This document shows positions 9,833 to 21,216 of a DNA stretch of 64,000 nucleotides, piece after piece. The notes beneath the pieces are model-generated. The model made no database searches. It was not told where the DNA came from and saw only the letters and a list, made by a program, of their open reading frames with translations. The number at the start of each line of letters is the position of its first letter. Position 1 is the first letter of the stretch. This stretch comes from Nipponacmea schrenckii (lineage: Eukaryota; Mollusca; Gastropoda; Lottiidae): NCBI GenBank assembly GCA_030562195.1, contig JAUJPP010000007.1:3968001-4032000 (forward strand), read 5' to 3'. The translations under genes were made by a program, and so were the position numbers.

Positions 9833-10972
9833 ATGTGTATAGTACTCATATTAGTATTGATATCAACTGTGGTATACTGTACCCCACAGTCTCTAACAAA
9901 CGATTTATTACGGAATTACAGCGCACTTACTCGTCCAAGGTCCAAGTATGAAGACCCTGTTTCAGTCGGTGTGTTATTTGCTTTGACTTCATTCGGTGGA
10001 TTAAATGAAAAAAGTCAGATCATGTCAATTACGGGGTGGTGGAATATTACGTGGTATGACGAATTTCTTAATTGGGACAAAGTACAGTATAACATATCTC
10101 GTATTGTTATACCATCAAATCAAATTTGGCTTCCAGACATTGTTATAATCAATGGCGAAGATGACTATGGTGTTTTAGAGAAAGTAAGTTCCCGATTAAT
10201 AGTTAACCATAATGGCGACATATCTTGGTTTCCAGGTGGAAGATATAGAATATTTTGTAAAATGGATATTCGTTATTTTCCGTTTGATAGACAGGTTTGT
10301 CAAGTAATAACTGCTTCTTGGAATGGTGATGCAGACCGAATACATATCTTTGGAAAACCACCAAAGTTCGACTTAGGATTCTACACCGATAGTCCTCAGT
10401 GGTACCTGGATGAACCTTTTATCGAAATTTCCGAATACACTGATTATAGCAAAAAAATACACATTGTGTTTGACCTTCAAAGAAAGTCGACATTTTATGT
10501 GTTGATAATAATTGTTCCCACGGTTATTCTATCAATGTTATCAAACCTCGTGTTTATTTTACCTGTAGAATCAGGTGAAAAAATTTCATTTTCGGTTTCT
10601 ATTTTACTCTCTTATATCGTACTTATGACTTTAACATCTGGAATTTTACCAGACAATTCGGATCAAGTCTGTTTATTAAGTATTTACTTTGCAAGTCTTT
10701 TTCTTTTGAGTGCTTTGGCAACATGCACATCAGTTTTGGTTTTGTACCTCCATTATCTAAATGTGTGCTGTGCATGGGATTTTAATCAAATACAGGATAG
10801 CATAAGGGAAAGGAATTTTAACCAAGTCCATGATGGAATGAGAGAAGGAAAATATAACCGAGCCAAGAAAAGCATGTTCGCAACAAAGAAAATTAATAAA
10901 TATGCACTTGTTATATTTATTTCAGTGGCAATTTTGATTAATCTAACTTTTCTAATAGTTATGTCCATTTAA
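9833..10972 (+). CDS. Nicotinic-type Cys-loop receptor subunit 1, intronless
   Basis: 379 residues from the ATG at 9833, which opens a signal peptide (MCIVLILVLISTVVYC). The frame stays open further upstream but has no ATG there. Order: ligand-binding domain; 13-residue Cys-loop C142-C156 with the FPFD signature; M1 about 221-243; M2 about 250-271; M3 about 279-306; short cytoplasmic loop; M4 about 356-378. M2 begins SGEK and keeps Glu at -1' and Leu at 9', so a cation channel is expected; the outer-ring acid at 20' is Gly. The loop D Trp (TWYDE) and loop B Trp163 are kept, but loop C lacks the vicinal Cys pair of alpha subunits. It is therefore a non-alpha-like nAChR family member with unknown ligand. 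A single exon suggests retroposition, as reported for many molluscan nAChR genes. Confidence 0.9.
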   Translation: MCIVLILVLISTVVYCTPQSLTNDLLRNYSALTRPRSKYEDPVSVGVLFALTSFGGLNEKSQIMSITGWWNITWYDEFLNWDKVQYNISRIVIPSNQIWLPDIVIINGEDDYGVLEKVSSRLIVNHNGDISWFPGGRYRIFCKMDIRYFPFDRQVCQVITASWNGDADRIHIFGKPPKFDLGFYTDSPQWYLDEPFIEISEYTDYSKKIHIVFDLQRKSTFYVLIIIVPTVILSMLSNLVFILPVESGEKISFSVSILLSYIVLMTLTSGILPDNSDQVCLLSIYFASLFLLSALATCTSVLVLYLHYLNVCCAWDFNQIQDSIRERNFNQVHDGMREGKYNRAKKSMFATKKINKYALVIFISVAILINLTFLIVMSI

Positions 10973-11479
10973 ACCATTGCGTTATTTTACCCTTGTATAT
11001 AGCCTATATCTGACGTGATCTGAGACTTGACTTTATTCCAAGTTACGTCAGATCAGGACAGAAATAGAATTTGACGACATCACCTGGAAACGAAATCTTT
11101 GTTAGTTATAGAGTTTATGGACCATAGATGTAATTTCAGGAAGCAGGGATAATTGTTTCCAAATAGGCGAAAGTGTGTGGTTCTCCTTTGTGATTATTGA
11201 TTAGAAATTTTAGATTAAATTACTACTTCCAAACTATTGCTTTACGAAGTATTAAAATCGGTGTAAGTCACATGTCAATGGGATGTAGGAAAATGAATTA
11301 AACGGATCGAGCCAACCTCTTAAGAGGAATATTTTAAACATGGTCAATAAGAATATATATTCATCAGTTGACATGACTAAATGCGTGAAATTCTATGTAT
11401 TATATAAAAACAAACTCGGTTAATGTATATTTAATATATTTTTAATGTAGTAGGCTCATCTAAGGCTATGATTCTCCGA
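10973..11479. other. Non-coding, 3' flank of receptor gene 1
   Basis: No gene seen. A small inverted pair, atctgacgt (about 11008) and acgtcagat (about 11045), could form a weak stem. No clear AATAAA lies close to the receptor stop codon. Confidence 0.35.
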
Positions 11480-11549
11480 GTCTCGGGACCCTTTAAGTCT
11501 GTCATAGACGAGAGAACTAGCTGAGCTACCTGCTTCAAGACAATTTTTA

Positions 11550-11594
11550 GCACGAGAATCTGTGCTATACCAAGAAAGTGTTATCCCAATAACG
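11550..11594 (+). repeat. Partial SINE tail copy
   Basis: This stretch, including atctgtgctataccaagaaa and tgttatcccaataacg, repeats the tail of the SINE at 11741-11884 almost exactly. The sequence before it (from about 11480) does not show clear tRNA promoter boxes, so only the tail is called. Confidence 0.65.
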
Positions 11595-11740
11595 AAAACC
11601 ATGTTGCAACACCACTTTCTAAATGACATTAAATCATCTCATGTAATCAGCCTTGGGAGCTGTATCGTTACCGATTATCAAAGGGGTAATACATTTTCGC
11701 AGTAAAGTCTACCGGTTCGCGGCCTTCCATTTTTGTGGAT

Positions 11741-11884
11741 GGTCCGTTGGCCGAGTGGTCTAGACGTGTATTGCTGGCGATTAGGTGCCTGACTCTGAGA
11801 TCGCGGTTCGGAACCCGTTCGGGTCTCAGCCGATTTCAGCACGTGGATCTGTGCTATACCAAGAAAGTGTTATCCCAATAACGT
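11741..11884 (+). mobile_element. tRNA-derived SINE
   Basis: The head has an RNA polymerase III A box (TGGCCGAGTGG, 11748-11758) and B box (GGTTCGGAACC, 11805-11815) with the spacing of a tRNA gene; the A box resembles tRNA-Leu/Ser. It is followed by an unrelated tail (11839-11884) that recurs at 11550-11594. The tRNA part does not fold into a clean acceptor stem by eye, and it continues directly into the repeated tail, so a SINE is preferred to a functional tRNA gene. Confidence 0.75.
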
Positions 11885-12008
11885 AAATATCCTCAATAAT
11901 TATTTCACCGGAGACAAGAACTCTTGTCTAATTATCGTCTCACTGATAAATCTTCGGCTTATTCCGGAATTCATAGGATACAATCGAAGTGTCGCGTGAC
12001 ACGCCAAA

Positions 12009-12310
12009 ATGGCGGACAACGATATATTCTCTTGCGTCTTCTGTTATTTAAGCGATGAAAATTGTCATGTCCATAGTTTTAAATTCAGCTTATAGACACG
12101 GATATTTTTGCCAAAGTTAGTTCAAGAGGTCATCAATGGTTGCCATGTTGATACGACGAGATCCCTTAACCCTGTTTTTTTTATTGGTTTGCTAGTTTTT
12201 CTGACTCTGCTGGCAGTTTCTATACTCTTTTGAGGCAGGCCATATCAAACAAAATTTCAGCGCAGACGGAGGAGACAGCTCAGCAAATCCCCGACCTCTT
12301 GAGACAGGTA
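12009..12310 (+). pseudogene. Possible decayed gene fragment with Cys/His-rich start
   Basis: An ATG in a good context (ccaaaatggcgg) opens 28 codons reading MADNDIFSCVFCYLSDENCH and so on, with CxxC and His spacing that suggests a small zinc-binding module, then a stop. Sense appears to continue after a frameshift, and a further open stretch (12195-12306, including TLLRQAISNKISAQTEET) ends at a possible donor (cag|gtatat). I do not recognise the family. It could be a broken retrocopy, the first exon of an unannotated gene, or chance. Confidence 0.3.
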
Positions 12311-13871
12311 TATTATTATGGAACGCCGTAACTACCTTATGTTAGTATTTTTGCATTATGAGGATCTTTTTGTATTATAAGAATCATCTCTTCGTATTTC
12401 AAAAATGCAGGTAGCTCAGCCAGTTCTTCACGTTTGCGGCAGGCTTAACGCATATGTTCTTACAGCGCTATATTTGATGTTTCTGTATTTCTTACAGAAA
12501 GTTTCACTAAAGTTGTTATTTAATATAATAGGTTTACCATAGTAAGCCATATCTGCAGCGTAATGAAAACAAGTGAAAGTATACAAATAAATGGAATTTC
12601 ACTCATGTGTAGCGAAATTTACCTCTGAGCAGATAGCTTTCGTGACCAGCACACACGAGAAATTGCTCATTCGTGGAAAAATAAATCAAACAGGTTTAAA
12701 ACTTTTATCTAACATAAATTTAACTGCACACGGAAGCTACTCTCTGAGCTGATGGCTCGTATGCACTCTGGAAAACGCTAAGCTTCTAATGTGTAAGTAT
12801 GTAGTAAGTGTTTACTATTTATATACATCCCCAAAAAATAAAATTTAAACATAATCTAGTATAATTGTCATTTTTTTTTTCGGAACCCCAATGTATCCTT
12901 TTTTTCTTTTTTTTTTTTGATCGCTTGAAAAGTAAAGTCTTAAATGTTATGAAAAAAGTCTCACGTTAATTGATCAAAATAAGGGTCATTCATATGAAGT
13001 TTGTCAAAACGAATGTGCAACATCCATTTCGCTATTTCGAAATAGTTTGATAAGTGATAGTTGAGCACCAAGACTGCTGGCTCTCTTCTAAAACCCATAC
13101 ATCCCATTTCCCCTAAATTCCAATTCCCCTTCAAGACATTTCCCTGCCTGACATGAACTTACCTAAAGAAGTTCTATTTGGTTATCTTCACACGTAGAGA
13201 GACTGACTTACGTACACTGGAAGTGTGTCAAGTCCACATGTAAGGAAGAATTACGAAAGTAGGAGCCGCGACTAGGAATGTTACAGAGCATAAACATGCA
13301 CCAAAATTAGTCAGAGCACCCTGAGGAATAAAGCAAGAACCCCAATGCACAACCTCTACAAAGGCGACCTATCCATAATAAACAACGAAACAGGAGTGTT
13401 GAGCAGCGTATTGTATCGTAATCTCGTAATTAAATATTAATTCAATCTTTTTGTTTTTCTTTGCTTGTTTCATTGTTTTTGTTTTAAACTGTAGCCGAAA
13501 TGGTTGTCTTGTAACCTCCGAAAACCCTTCATCAAATCAAATCGTACATAAGATAATAAATCCCGTAGAACAGGATTATAGCTCAGTAGAATAAGCCCTT
13601 ATAAAGACATGTTAGGTCATTCAGTATGCCAGGACAGTCGTGAGATAAGAGTAATTGACTGAATAGTACAGTAATAGGTACAGCTCGATCAATGAAACAA
13701 ACCTGTATTTATTTTGTCATTATTAGTCGATTGTGGAATATGTTCATTCAGGAACCCATTAAGGTGATCACGCATAATAACTTTACAGTTCTTTATCACT
13801 AACAGATCTAGCGATGTATTTGTAAATTAAGAGATCGCTATATAGAGAAGAGAGGATTATAAACGGTCGAA
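12311..13871. other. Non-coding, upstream of receptor gene 2
   Basis: No gene recognised. T-rich runs lie at about 12872-12920. TATATA at 13839-13844 lies only 28 bases ahead of the receptor ATG, so if it is a TATA box the 5' UTR would be only a few bases long. Confidence 0.4.
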
Positions 13872-15050
13872 ATGAAAACTCTTGGTATAGTGTTGCTATC
13901 ATTACTTTTGGTTAGAGCTGAGAAATTGAATGGGAATAGTGACGTATACAGAGCTGAAAAAGAATATCGGGCGAATCAATCATCACTACTTAGTAGTTTA
14001 TTAGATAAATGTGATCCATTTATCACCCCAGTACATAATAGTTCTTCACGAATACAACTTGGGATCTTGTACGGACTAATTTCAATTACTAGATTGGATG
14101 CACAAGAACAGACATTACAGATTCTATCTTATTTAAGTGTTGTTTGGCAAGATAATCTATTAATATGGAATTCTAATGGAAATATTAATGATTATTTTCA
14201 CGTTCCTAACAAGCGTATCTGGACTCCTCCTATAATTGTTGCCAATGCTGTTGAAGACACACTTGCTGAAAATATAGCCAATGGTGTATCTAAAATACTG
14301 AGCGACGGTCAGGTATGTGTAACTCCAATGTTGCGATCTAAAACTACTTGTAGAGTAGACATTTCAACATTTCCATTCGATATACAAATTTGTGAAATTG
14401 GACTGGGCTCTACCTTGAGTGAGATAGAAATCGTTGAAATGTCTAGTGATTTAACATTATTCGAACCTAGTAATGAATGGGAGCTGTTGGATTTGACAAG
14501 TAAACCAATTTCTTTGTACCAAAAAGAGAATAGGGGTGGTGTAGTAACATTTGTGTTAAGAAGAAGATGGTTTTTCTACCTTATAAAGAGTGTCATCCCA
14601 TCCTATGCTTTGTCTTTCATCAATGCCTTTGTATTTTTGTTACCAGCTGAAAGTGGTGAAAGAATGACCATGTCGATATCAAGTTTTTTGTCTTACGCTG
14701 TCTACGTTTCTTACATACACGAATCATTGCCGTCAAATTCCGATACAAACTGCTATTTCTTGGTTTATCTATGTGCTATGATGGTTGTATGTGCCGGTAT
14801 TATTTTGTTGTCGGTATTCAGTTTAAAACTTCACGAAAGTGCTAAAGAAGGAGAAGTAAGCTATTGGTTGAAGCGAGTATTTGGTGGAAAGAATTGTAAA
14901 GCTGTAGACCCCATTGAAAAGAGTCCAATCGCTTCTACAACAGCCGAATCAAAAGAAATAAGCAAGCGGTTTGATAAATGCTGTTTCTTGTTCTTTTTTA
15001 CCATAACTTTGGTAGCTACTATTACCCTTTCTTTTTTATATAGGACATAA
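13872..15050 (+). CDS. Nicotinic-type Cys-loop receptor subunit 2, intronless, divergent
   Basis: 392 residues from a true ATG, with a signal peptide (MKTLGIVLLSLLLVRA). Cys-loop C160-C174 (13 residues, FPFD kept). M1 about 234-257, M2 about 264-285, M3 about 294-317, M4 about 370-389, with a loop of about 50 residues between M3 and M4. M2 starts SGER with Glu at -1', Leu at 9' and Glu at 20', so a cation pore is predicted. The ligand pocket is degraded: the loop B Trp is missing (GLGS in place of GSW), the loop A Asp is Pro (WTPP), and loop C has no Cys pair; the loop D Trp92 is kept. It may be an accessory subunit or respond to another ligand. It lies 2.9 kb after receptor 1 on the same strand, also without introns, but the two are only distantly similar. 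Confidence 0.88.
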   Translation: MKTLGIVLLSLLLVRAEKLNGNSDVYRAEKEYRANQSSLLSSLLDKCDPFITPVHNSSSRIQLGILYGLISITRLDAQEQTLQILSYLSVVWQDNLLIWNSNGNINDYFHVPNKRIWTPPIIVANAVEDTLAENIANGVSKILSDGQVCVTPMLRSKTTCRVDISTFPFDIQICEIGLGSTLSEIEIVEMSSDLTLFEPSNEWELLDLTSKPISLYQKENRGGVVTFVLRRRWFFYLIKSVIPSYALSFINAFVFLLPAESGERMTMSISSFLSYAVYVSYIHESLPSNSDTNCYFLVYLCAMMVVCAGIILLSVFSLKLHESAKEGEVSYWLKRVFGGKNCKAVDPIEKSPIASTTAESKEISKRFDKCCFLFFFTITLVATITLSFLYRT

Positions 15051-15253
15051 AATCGAGATCAGCGAAGCTTAACTAAAGGTTGACGTTTGCTGCAATTTTG
15101 CAACTTTGTCAGTTGGTTATATTTATATAAATTTATAGTTATAAGAGACTTAATTTGAAATAACCTGACCTTAAACATTTTAGTCAAAATACACAGAACA
15201 TCCTGTTACTATTAACTTTAAAATCATTTGTACAAATTTGAAGATTTTTAAGA

Positions 15254-15259
15254 AATAAA
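15254..15259 (+). terminator. Polyadenylation signal AATAAA of receptor gene 2
   Basis: A canonical hexamer 204 bases after the receptor stop codon, in A-rich sequence. Position and strand fit; use is inferred. Confidence 0.5.
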
Positions 15260-15698
15260 AAAAACGTTGAAACCACATATCTATTTTATGTAAACCGAGG
15301 ATTTTCCAAATAGTCGACTTCATCTCGTGCATGGTGTATTGGCATTGTGTCATATTTGAGGCATTTGGAAGAACGACTGTCCGTGTTCATGACTGAATGC
15401 AGGCATGAATAAACAAACGCGATTGTAATAAAAAAATAAAAGATGAATTTTCATTCTTAGATTAAAAACAAAGAGAGACAATCATATATTTTTCGGACAT
15501 TTTCACACATTATTTAGATCACTTTACATCAATTCAGGATAGAATTACAGCTATTAATCATTGTTTAACATTGTAATTATGTAAACGATAAATTTACCAA
15601 ATGTAAATACAAATCCATTAGAAGGGTATTGTTTTGGGTTACTGACATTTACACAATAAAATAAAACCATTAATACTTCTGAAATAACAATAACTAAA

Positions 15699-16011
15699 TT
15701 ATAAATTCCCTTCATTATCTAAAAGCTCTTTTATAAAGAATGGTTCATCGCTAGAATCGATTACCTGCAACACTTCACACTTTTGGACAGGATAGGGTGG
15801 CACTACTCGATGGATTGTCACCTTTATCGAGACACACCACTGACACTTGAAAAAGCCTGACTGACGTTTTATATTGCTGAACAACTCTCTTCCCAAACAA
15901 CTTGAATATAGAAGGAATTTCCCTTACAAAAAATTGGCGAAGCTGTCTAAAGCCATCAATTTTCTCATTTTCTGAATTAATTTTGACACGCACCCTGATT
16001 GACACAATCCT
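15699..16011 (-). pseudogene. Possible frameshifted coding fragment, unrecognised
   Basis: Two overlapping minus-strand frames read protein-like sequence: SIRVRVKINSENEKIDGFRQ in one, and GFFKCQWCVSIKVTIH running to DEPFFIKELLDNEGNL in the other. They could be one frame broken by a single frameshift near 15870. Neither part matches a family I know. Its composition is more complex than the AT-rich surroundings, but no splice sites or start could be fixed. Confidence 0.25.
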
Positions 16012-19000
16012 GTATAATTCTAGTTCAAATATTCAACTTACTATGTAGAAAGGTGTCCAGAGTAGTAATAAATGATCAAAAATGACTGAATAATTGCGAC
16101 GTCTCGACACATTGAATAACACCGGTCATTTCCTTCATGGGGGACCATTAACCTAAACATATATGCTTTAAACGTTTTGATAAAAAATAAATGGCAGACA
16201 AACGTGATAACCGAATATCGCAAGTTAGGAGACAATCCCTCCACAGTACCTTACACATTTGGCATCAGGTCAGCATCAGTCAACAACCACCGACAAACTT
16301 GTTCTAAAGAAAATCGAAGATTCCATAACGCACCAAAATGGACATTATGTCATTGATTTACCATTCAAATACCAAGATAGAAAGCCTTAAATAATATTTG
16401 CATAAGGGTTTTAGAAAGCCAGTCTGAAGTCATTACAAAATTACGATGGCCATCACTGTTTTTAAATTTGACAATAGTATGTCCAGTTGCCACTATATAA
16501 TTCTATATTTCTACTTAACAATAAGCTTTGTTTTCCCGCCCCATTTTATTTGTATTATTTAGCTAATTATCTAATAACTTGATGCCACTTTTCATCATCA
16601 AATGCTTCCACATGGATTTGGACGTTTGCAACATTTTTTTCTTGTAATATAAAATCAATTATTGTAATCCCTCCATGCTTCAAGTTACGTCCCTTGAACT
16701 TATGAAAATATATTTATTTCCAAAGTTTCATCGCATAATCAAATATAGGGGAATAACTCCTGTAATAATAATAATAATAATCTTCTGAGCCGCATGTTTT
16801 CATTTTCGCCCGTTGCACAGATCGTGCAAATCGATCTTTCTGCAGGAGGAAACCTAAGAACTCAATAACCCCATTTACACTACAAATTGGGGTTATGATC
16901 CATTTACAACCACATTTTAGCCACGACATACAACCTGATTTTCCTTTTTCTTACAGTTTTCTTTAGATTTGCTTGACAATCTACTTTATTTCTCCATTTT
17001 ATCAACAGACCATTGAAACCACATAACTCATGAGCTTAAAGCCATCTTTTATTAATTAAATTAAAGCTTCAAACGTGACTGAAATGTGATACTTGCCTCC
17101 TTCTCAAGATAATTTCCTAAAGCATCACTGTGGTCAAAATAGTGAGCAAGAAGCGCCACTAATCGATTTATTTTGTAGGATGTTAGGCGTTTCCGGGAAT
17201 AATTGGGGGGAAAGTAGAGGCCACAGAATTATCAAGGGGGGTAATTCTTTAATATTGACAGTTTGTCCGTAGGAGATTGCGATACACCTGACGATAGGCC
17301 TACACTAACAGTAGTTAAATCAGAAACTCTCTGACCTTAAGTCTTACTACCACTGGATCCATTCAACTCTGGTGTACATTTTTAAAGAAATTTGTCAACG
17401 TTATATAGGCAGATCAATTGTTTTTGTTTAAAATGTAGTCGACCATGGTTATGGCTTAGTATCTATCTCTGAGAACTGAGCTGTGTAGTGATTACTTGCA
17501 TTGGGGCCTTCTGGCATGTGAAAGAAGAAATGTAACTTGAAGGAATCATCAAATATGCGATCCTCTCCCCCCCCCCCCTTCTTCTGGCAAGGCACGACAC
17601 GAGATGAATACGTTATGATATTTCACCAGTTGAGACCATAATATGCAGTTGTGTTCTGAAGGAATGAGATTTATCTAGTTTTCTCCCTTTACTTGAAAAA
17701 CTCATTTCCAACATACAAATCAATAATCTAATGTAAACGGGGTCTAATCGTTCATAGATAGGCTATGAATCTATTAGAATAATGAAAGTTATATAATGTA
17801 ATAAAGCAGCTTTCTTCTAAACAGAAAATAAGTATGCATAAGTTTTATTAAAATCTCATTAAAAACTGTAAGCTTAATCACATTTATAAGCCAGCACGGA
17901 CTTTTATCTTTTCCTGGACAAGGACCCCTTAATAATATAACAGTCCGAACTTATTCCAAAATAGTAATGCATATCAAGAAGAAAATATCTGTCAATATCT
18001 TTTTGTCAATTCTTAATTGCTATTAGAGTTATATAGCACCTGTTGTCCGTGTAATTGTGTGCTCGTTGTAGAATAAAATAAATATTAGTCATCTTTTCTT
18101 ATAGGGTGAAGATAATTCATTCATGGCAAGGTTTTTCATATTATTGAAAACCTGATAAAATTTTATATTTATGTCATTGTTAGAACAATTTAAATCATGT
18201 GGTGTTCTTAAGTTGATGATGTGAAGAGAAATTCCTTTCAGTGTTCAGTTTACCATACTATCAACAGATAATCGGGGCGGTAATTTTAACTCAACATATC
18301 TGTCAACGTAAGAAAAAAGAAATATGGCAACCACGAGGAGAGGCACCTGGTTAGGAAAAGAAAATCTTCAAGTAAATGGCCTGAGCTTTGACATCTTATA
18401 CCACACTTGGCCCACCTGCATTATCAACTTTAGGCGTGTTCCCCATATTTTACTGTCAAGTTTGTTCTAATAGGGTCGGAGTTTCAATTCTTTCCATCCG
18501 ATGTAATGAGAAGCTTCTGAAGATTGTGCTCACTAAACGGACGCAAAGTAAATTGACTACAAATGTTAGGAGAATTGTACTACGCCGCAGGGAATAATTT
18601 CATTAATAGACTTGAGAGATTTCTAAAAGAGATCATAATTTGTCTTCAATTAAATGATTAAAAGTTGTTGAGTGTCAGAATTTCTGTAAATAGTCCAGAA
18701 ATAACCAGATTTTGAGAACCTCACTCTAATATGCTGCTACGTGCAATGGTAAAAATTATATTTTGGCGTGTCAGTAAATGCTTTATCTAAACCATCACAT
18801 ACCATATGTCAAGCCTTTCAACATCTTAATATATATTCTACAAATTATCCTTCTGTTAAAAAATTCAATGTAAGGCGGCATTGTCAAAATTTTGACAAAA
18901 AATGTTTTCTCGTTGTGAAATGCATGTGTAAGTTGTTAAACTTATTTCTGCTTGTCTTATTATCGGTCTTAAACACGTTCAGAGAAATGATAAAGAGAGA

Positions 19001-20289
19001 AGGCTGACAAGGTGAATTCAAGATATATACCACAACTCTCAAATTTACATATAAAACACTCATAGATATGCACTTGTCAGTTTCTAATTACACATATATT
19101 ATTTTAACAAGGAATAAAGACGTCTCCTTGCCTTACCCCAATCTCGTTATAAGATATTTGGAATTAGCTTTTAAATGTTTCTTGAATAAATTGTTAACAT
19201 AATAACTTTTTTTCGCGTATGTTGTATTTTAAAACAAGTAATATGTATATTTAGAAATCTGATATAAAACATGGTTTTGTAGTAACTAAGAGATATCATA
19301 TGGGCATTGATATCCTACTGTTACCTTATAACTCAGTCTGTCTTACGTCTAATGTTACCTAATATATGTTGTTCATTAATTTAAAACAATCTTCTCAGTA
19401 AAGTTTAAATATCTTTAAATGTATGTAGCTATAGTATTTTTATGAACAGATTAAATGGGAAAGTAGCATCGCTGATTAAACAAAGTAATCTTTGAAAAAA
19501 GTGATGAATTGCAAATTAGTTATCAAAAAACACAACTTTTAAATACATTTGATCGCCTATCAAATAATTACGACTTAAATCTCCAAAATTCCAATATTTA
19601 TTCTACAAATTGTTTCTAAAATAGTAGCTTACTAAACCATCAAACACTGTCTATTTCTGTGGCAATTATATTCAAAATGAATTATAGATACAAGAGATGG
19701 TACGTAACAAAATTGGGATATAGTGGAACCGTGATTGCATCACAAAACTTGTTTGATCGCAGTCACAAAATATTGAAAGTATTGTAAATTTTATCTTTGT
19801 TACACTGATAAAAAAAAAATACCATATGCAATTGATGTAATCTAAATTGTTTGCTTTTCTATTTAAGGTAGAATGTTTTATTGAATGTTTGTGTGGTATA
19901 ACGTTTAATATCTTGCCGATTAGAAAAATAGTGTGATATGATGGAAAACAATAAAGATACAACCACTCAAGATTTCACATTATACAATTTTGATAAGTCA
20001 CTTTACCTAAGAAACATGATTAGAGATTAATAGGCTATCTGGAGGTTCGCTATATAATAAATGGTAGATAAAGCTTCATCCTAAGTTTAGTTTGTTAACG
20101 TGTGTGGTCCATGTCAAAATTTTGCCTGCAACTCTTACAGTCACAGATCTAATGAAATGCGGAATGTCGTGAAATAAATTAGTCAAATACACGTTATATG
20201 TAGGTACATCTTTTGTATCAAGTCTACCATTGTTCAAAGGGTATGTAGTAATTTGGTTATTGGAATGAAGAAACTTCATATTTGATTCT
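16012..20289. other. Non-coding stretch
   Basis: No supported gene. Short landmarks are an ATA/AAT trinucleotide run at about 16760-16780 next to a possible degraded retroelement tail, and a C10 run at about 17569-17578. Open frames here are short and start without ATG or carry no recognisable content. Confidence 0.4.
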
Positions 20290-20590
20290 TGAAACAAGAA
20301 ATCTTGATAGGGTCTGGGTTTTGGGACGTGATATCTTCATATTTGGTAATTGAAATCTTCATATAAGAAATCATTATGTGGTTATTGATATAATAAATCT
20401 TCATAAGTATGTGGTTTTTAAATTAGAAAACTTCATAGGGTTATTGAAATGAGGAATCTTCATAGGGTATGGTTATTTAAACGAGAAATCTTCATAGAAG
20501 TTTATTGTATTAATATAAGGTTATTGTATTTTTCATATGAGGTTATTGTATTCTTCATATAAGGTTATTGTATTCTTCATATAAGAAATA
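20290..20590. repeat. Degenerate tandem repeat, tcttcatanaggttattg-like
   Basis: The phrases aatcttcata and ggttattg alternate about ten times with variable spacing. The last part (about 20514-20590) is more regular, with a 22-bp unit containing ggttattgtattcttcata. It runs up to about 65 bases before the mobile element at 20657. Confidence 0.65.
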
Positions 20591-20656
20591 ACTTTTTTTT
20601 ATATGTTGAAAAAAAAAACAATGTGGATGAAACTGGCCAGTTCCCCAGAAAATGAA

Positions 20657-21216
20657 AGATAGCTTGCCAGGCAAGGTAACATACGCCCACAATAACATTT
20701 TGACGCAATCTTACTAAGTCAAGGGCAATAACTAAAAAACTGTTCATCGAAAAATCTTCAAATCCGAACTTGACCGTCGTCTTATCAATTCCAATGCTCA
20801 CACCAACTTTCATTTAAATCATTTGACGCGTTTTTACTAAGTCAAGGGCAATAACTCAAAAACCGTTCATTCGATAATTTCCATTTTTGAACTTGACCGA
20901 GATATCATCAATATATACATGTATACCAAGTTTTATTAAGATCGGATAAAAACTGTAGCCTCTATTGTGGATACAACCCAAATTTGACGCGTTTTTATTA
21001 AGTCAAGTGCAATAACTCAAAAACCGTTCATGCGATAATTTCCATTTTCGAACTTGACCGAGATATCATCAATATATACATGTATATCAAGTTTCATTAA
21101 GATCAGATAAAAACTGTAGCCTCTATCGTGGATACAACAAATGTGGACGGACCGACGGACGGACGGACAGGGGCGACGGCAATATACGTCCACATTTCCA
21201 TGTGGGCGTATAAAAA
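20657..21216 (+). mobile_element. Pearl/Helentron-like non-autonomous element with tandem core
   Basis: 560 bp. The left end is agatagcttgccaggcaa, including a palindromic ttgccaggcaa. The core has three tandem units starting tttgacgc at 20699, 20822 and 20993, each with a caagggcaataact phrase. It is followed by a ggacggacgg run and a 13-bp stem hairpin (21183-21195 with 21200-21212) just before the right end gggcgtataaaaa. A reverse-oriented relative with matching ends lies at 55290-55865. Short ends, a tandem core and a 3' hairpin are features of bivalve pearl elements, which others have linked to Helentrons; that assignment is inferred. Confidence 0.65.

Noticed and set aside
11741..11825. 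A functional tRNA-Leu or tRNA-Ser gene.
   Set aside because: Only the Pol III boxes are good; the acceptor stem is not convincing and the sequence continues into a repeated SINE tail.
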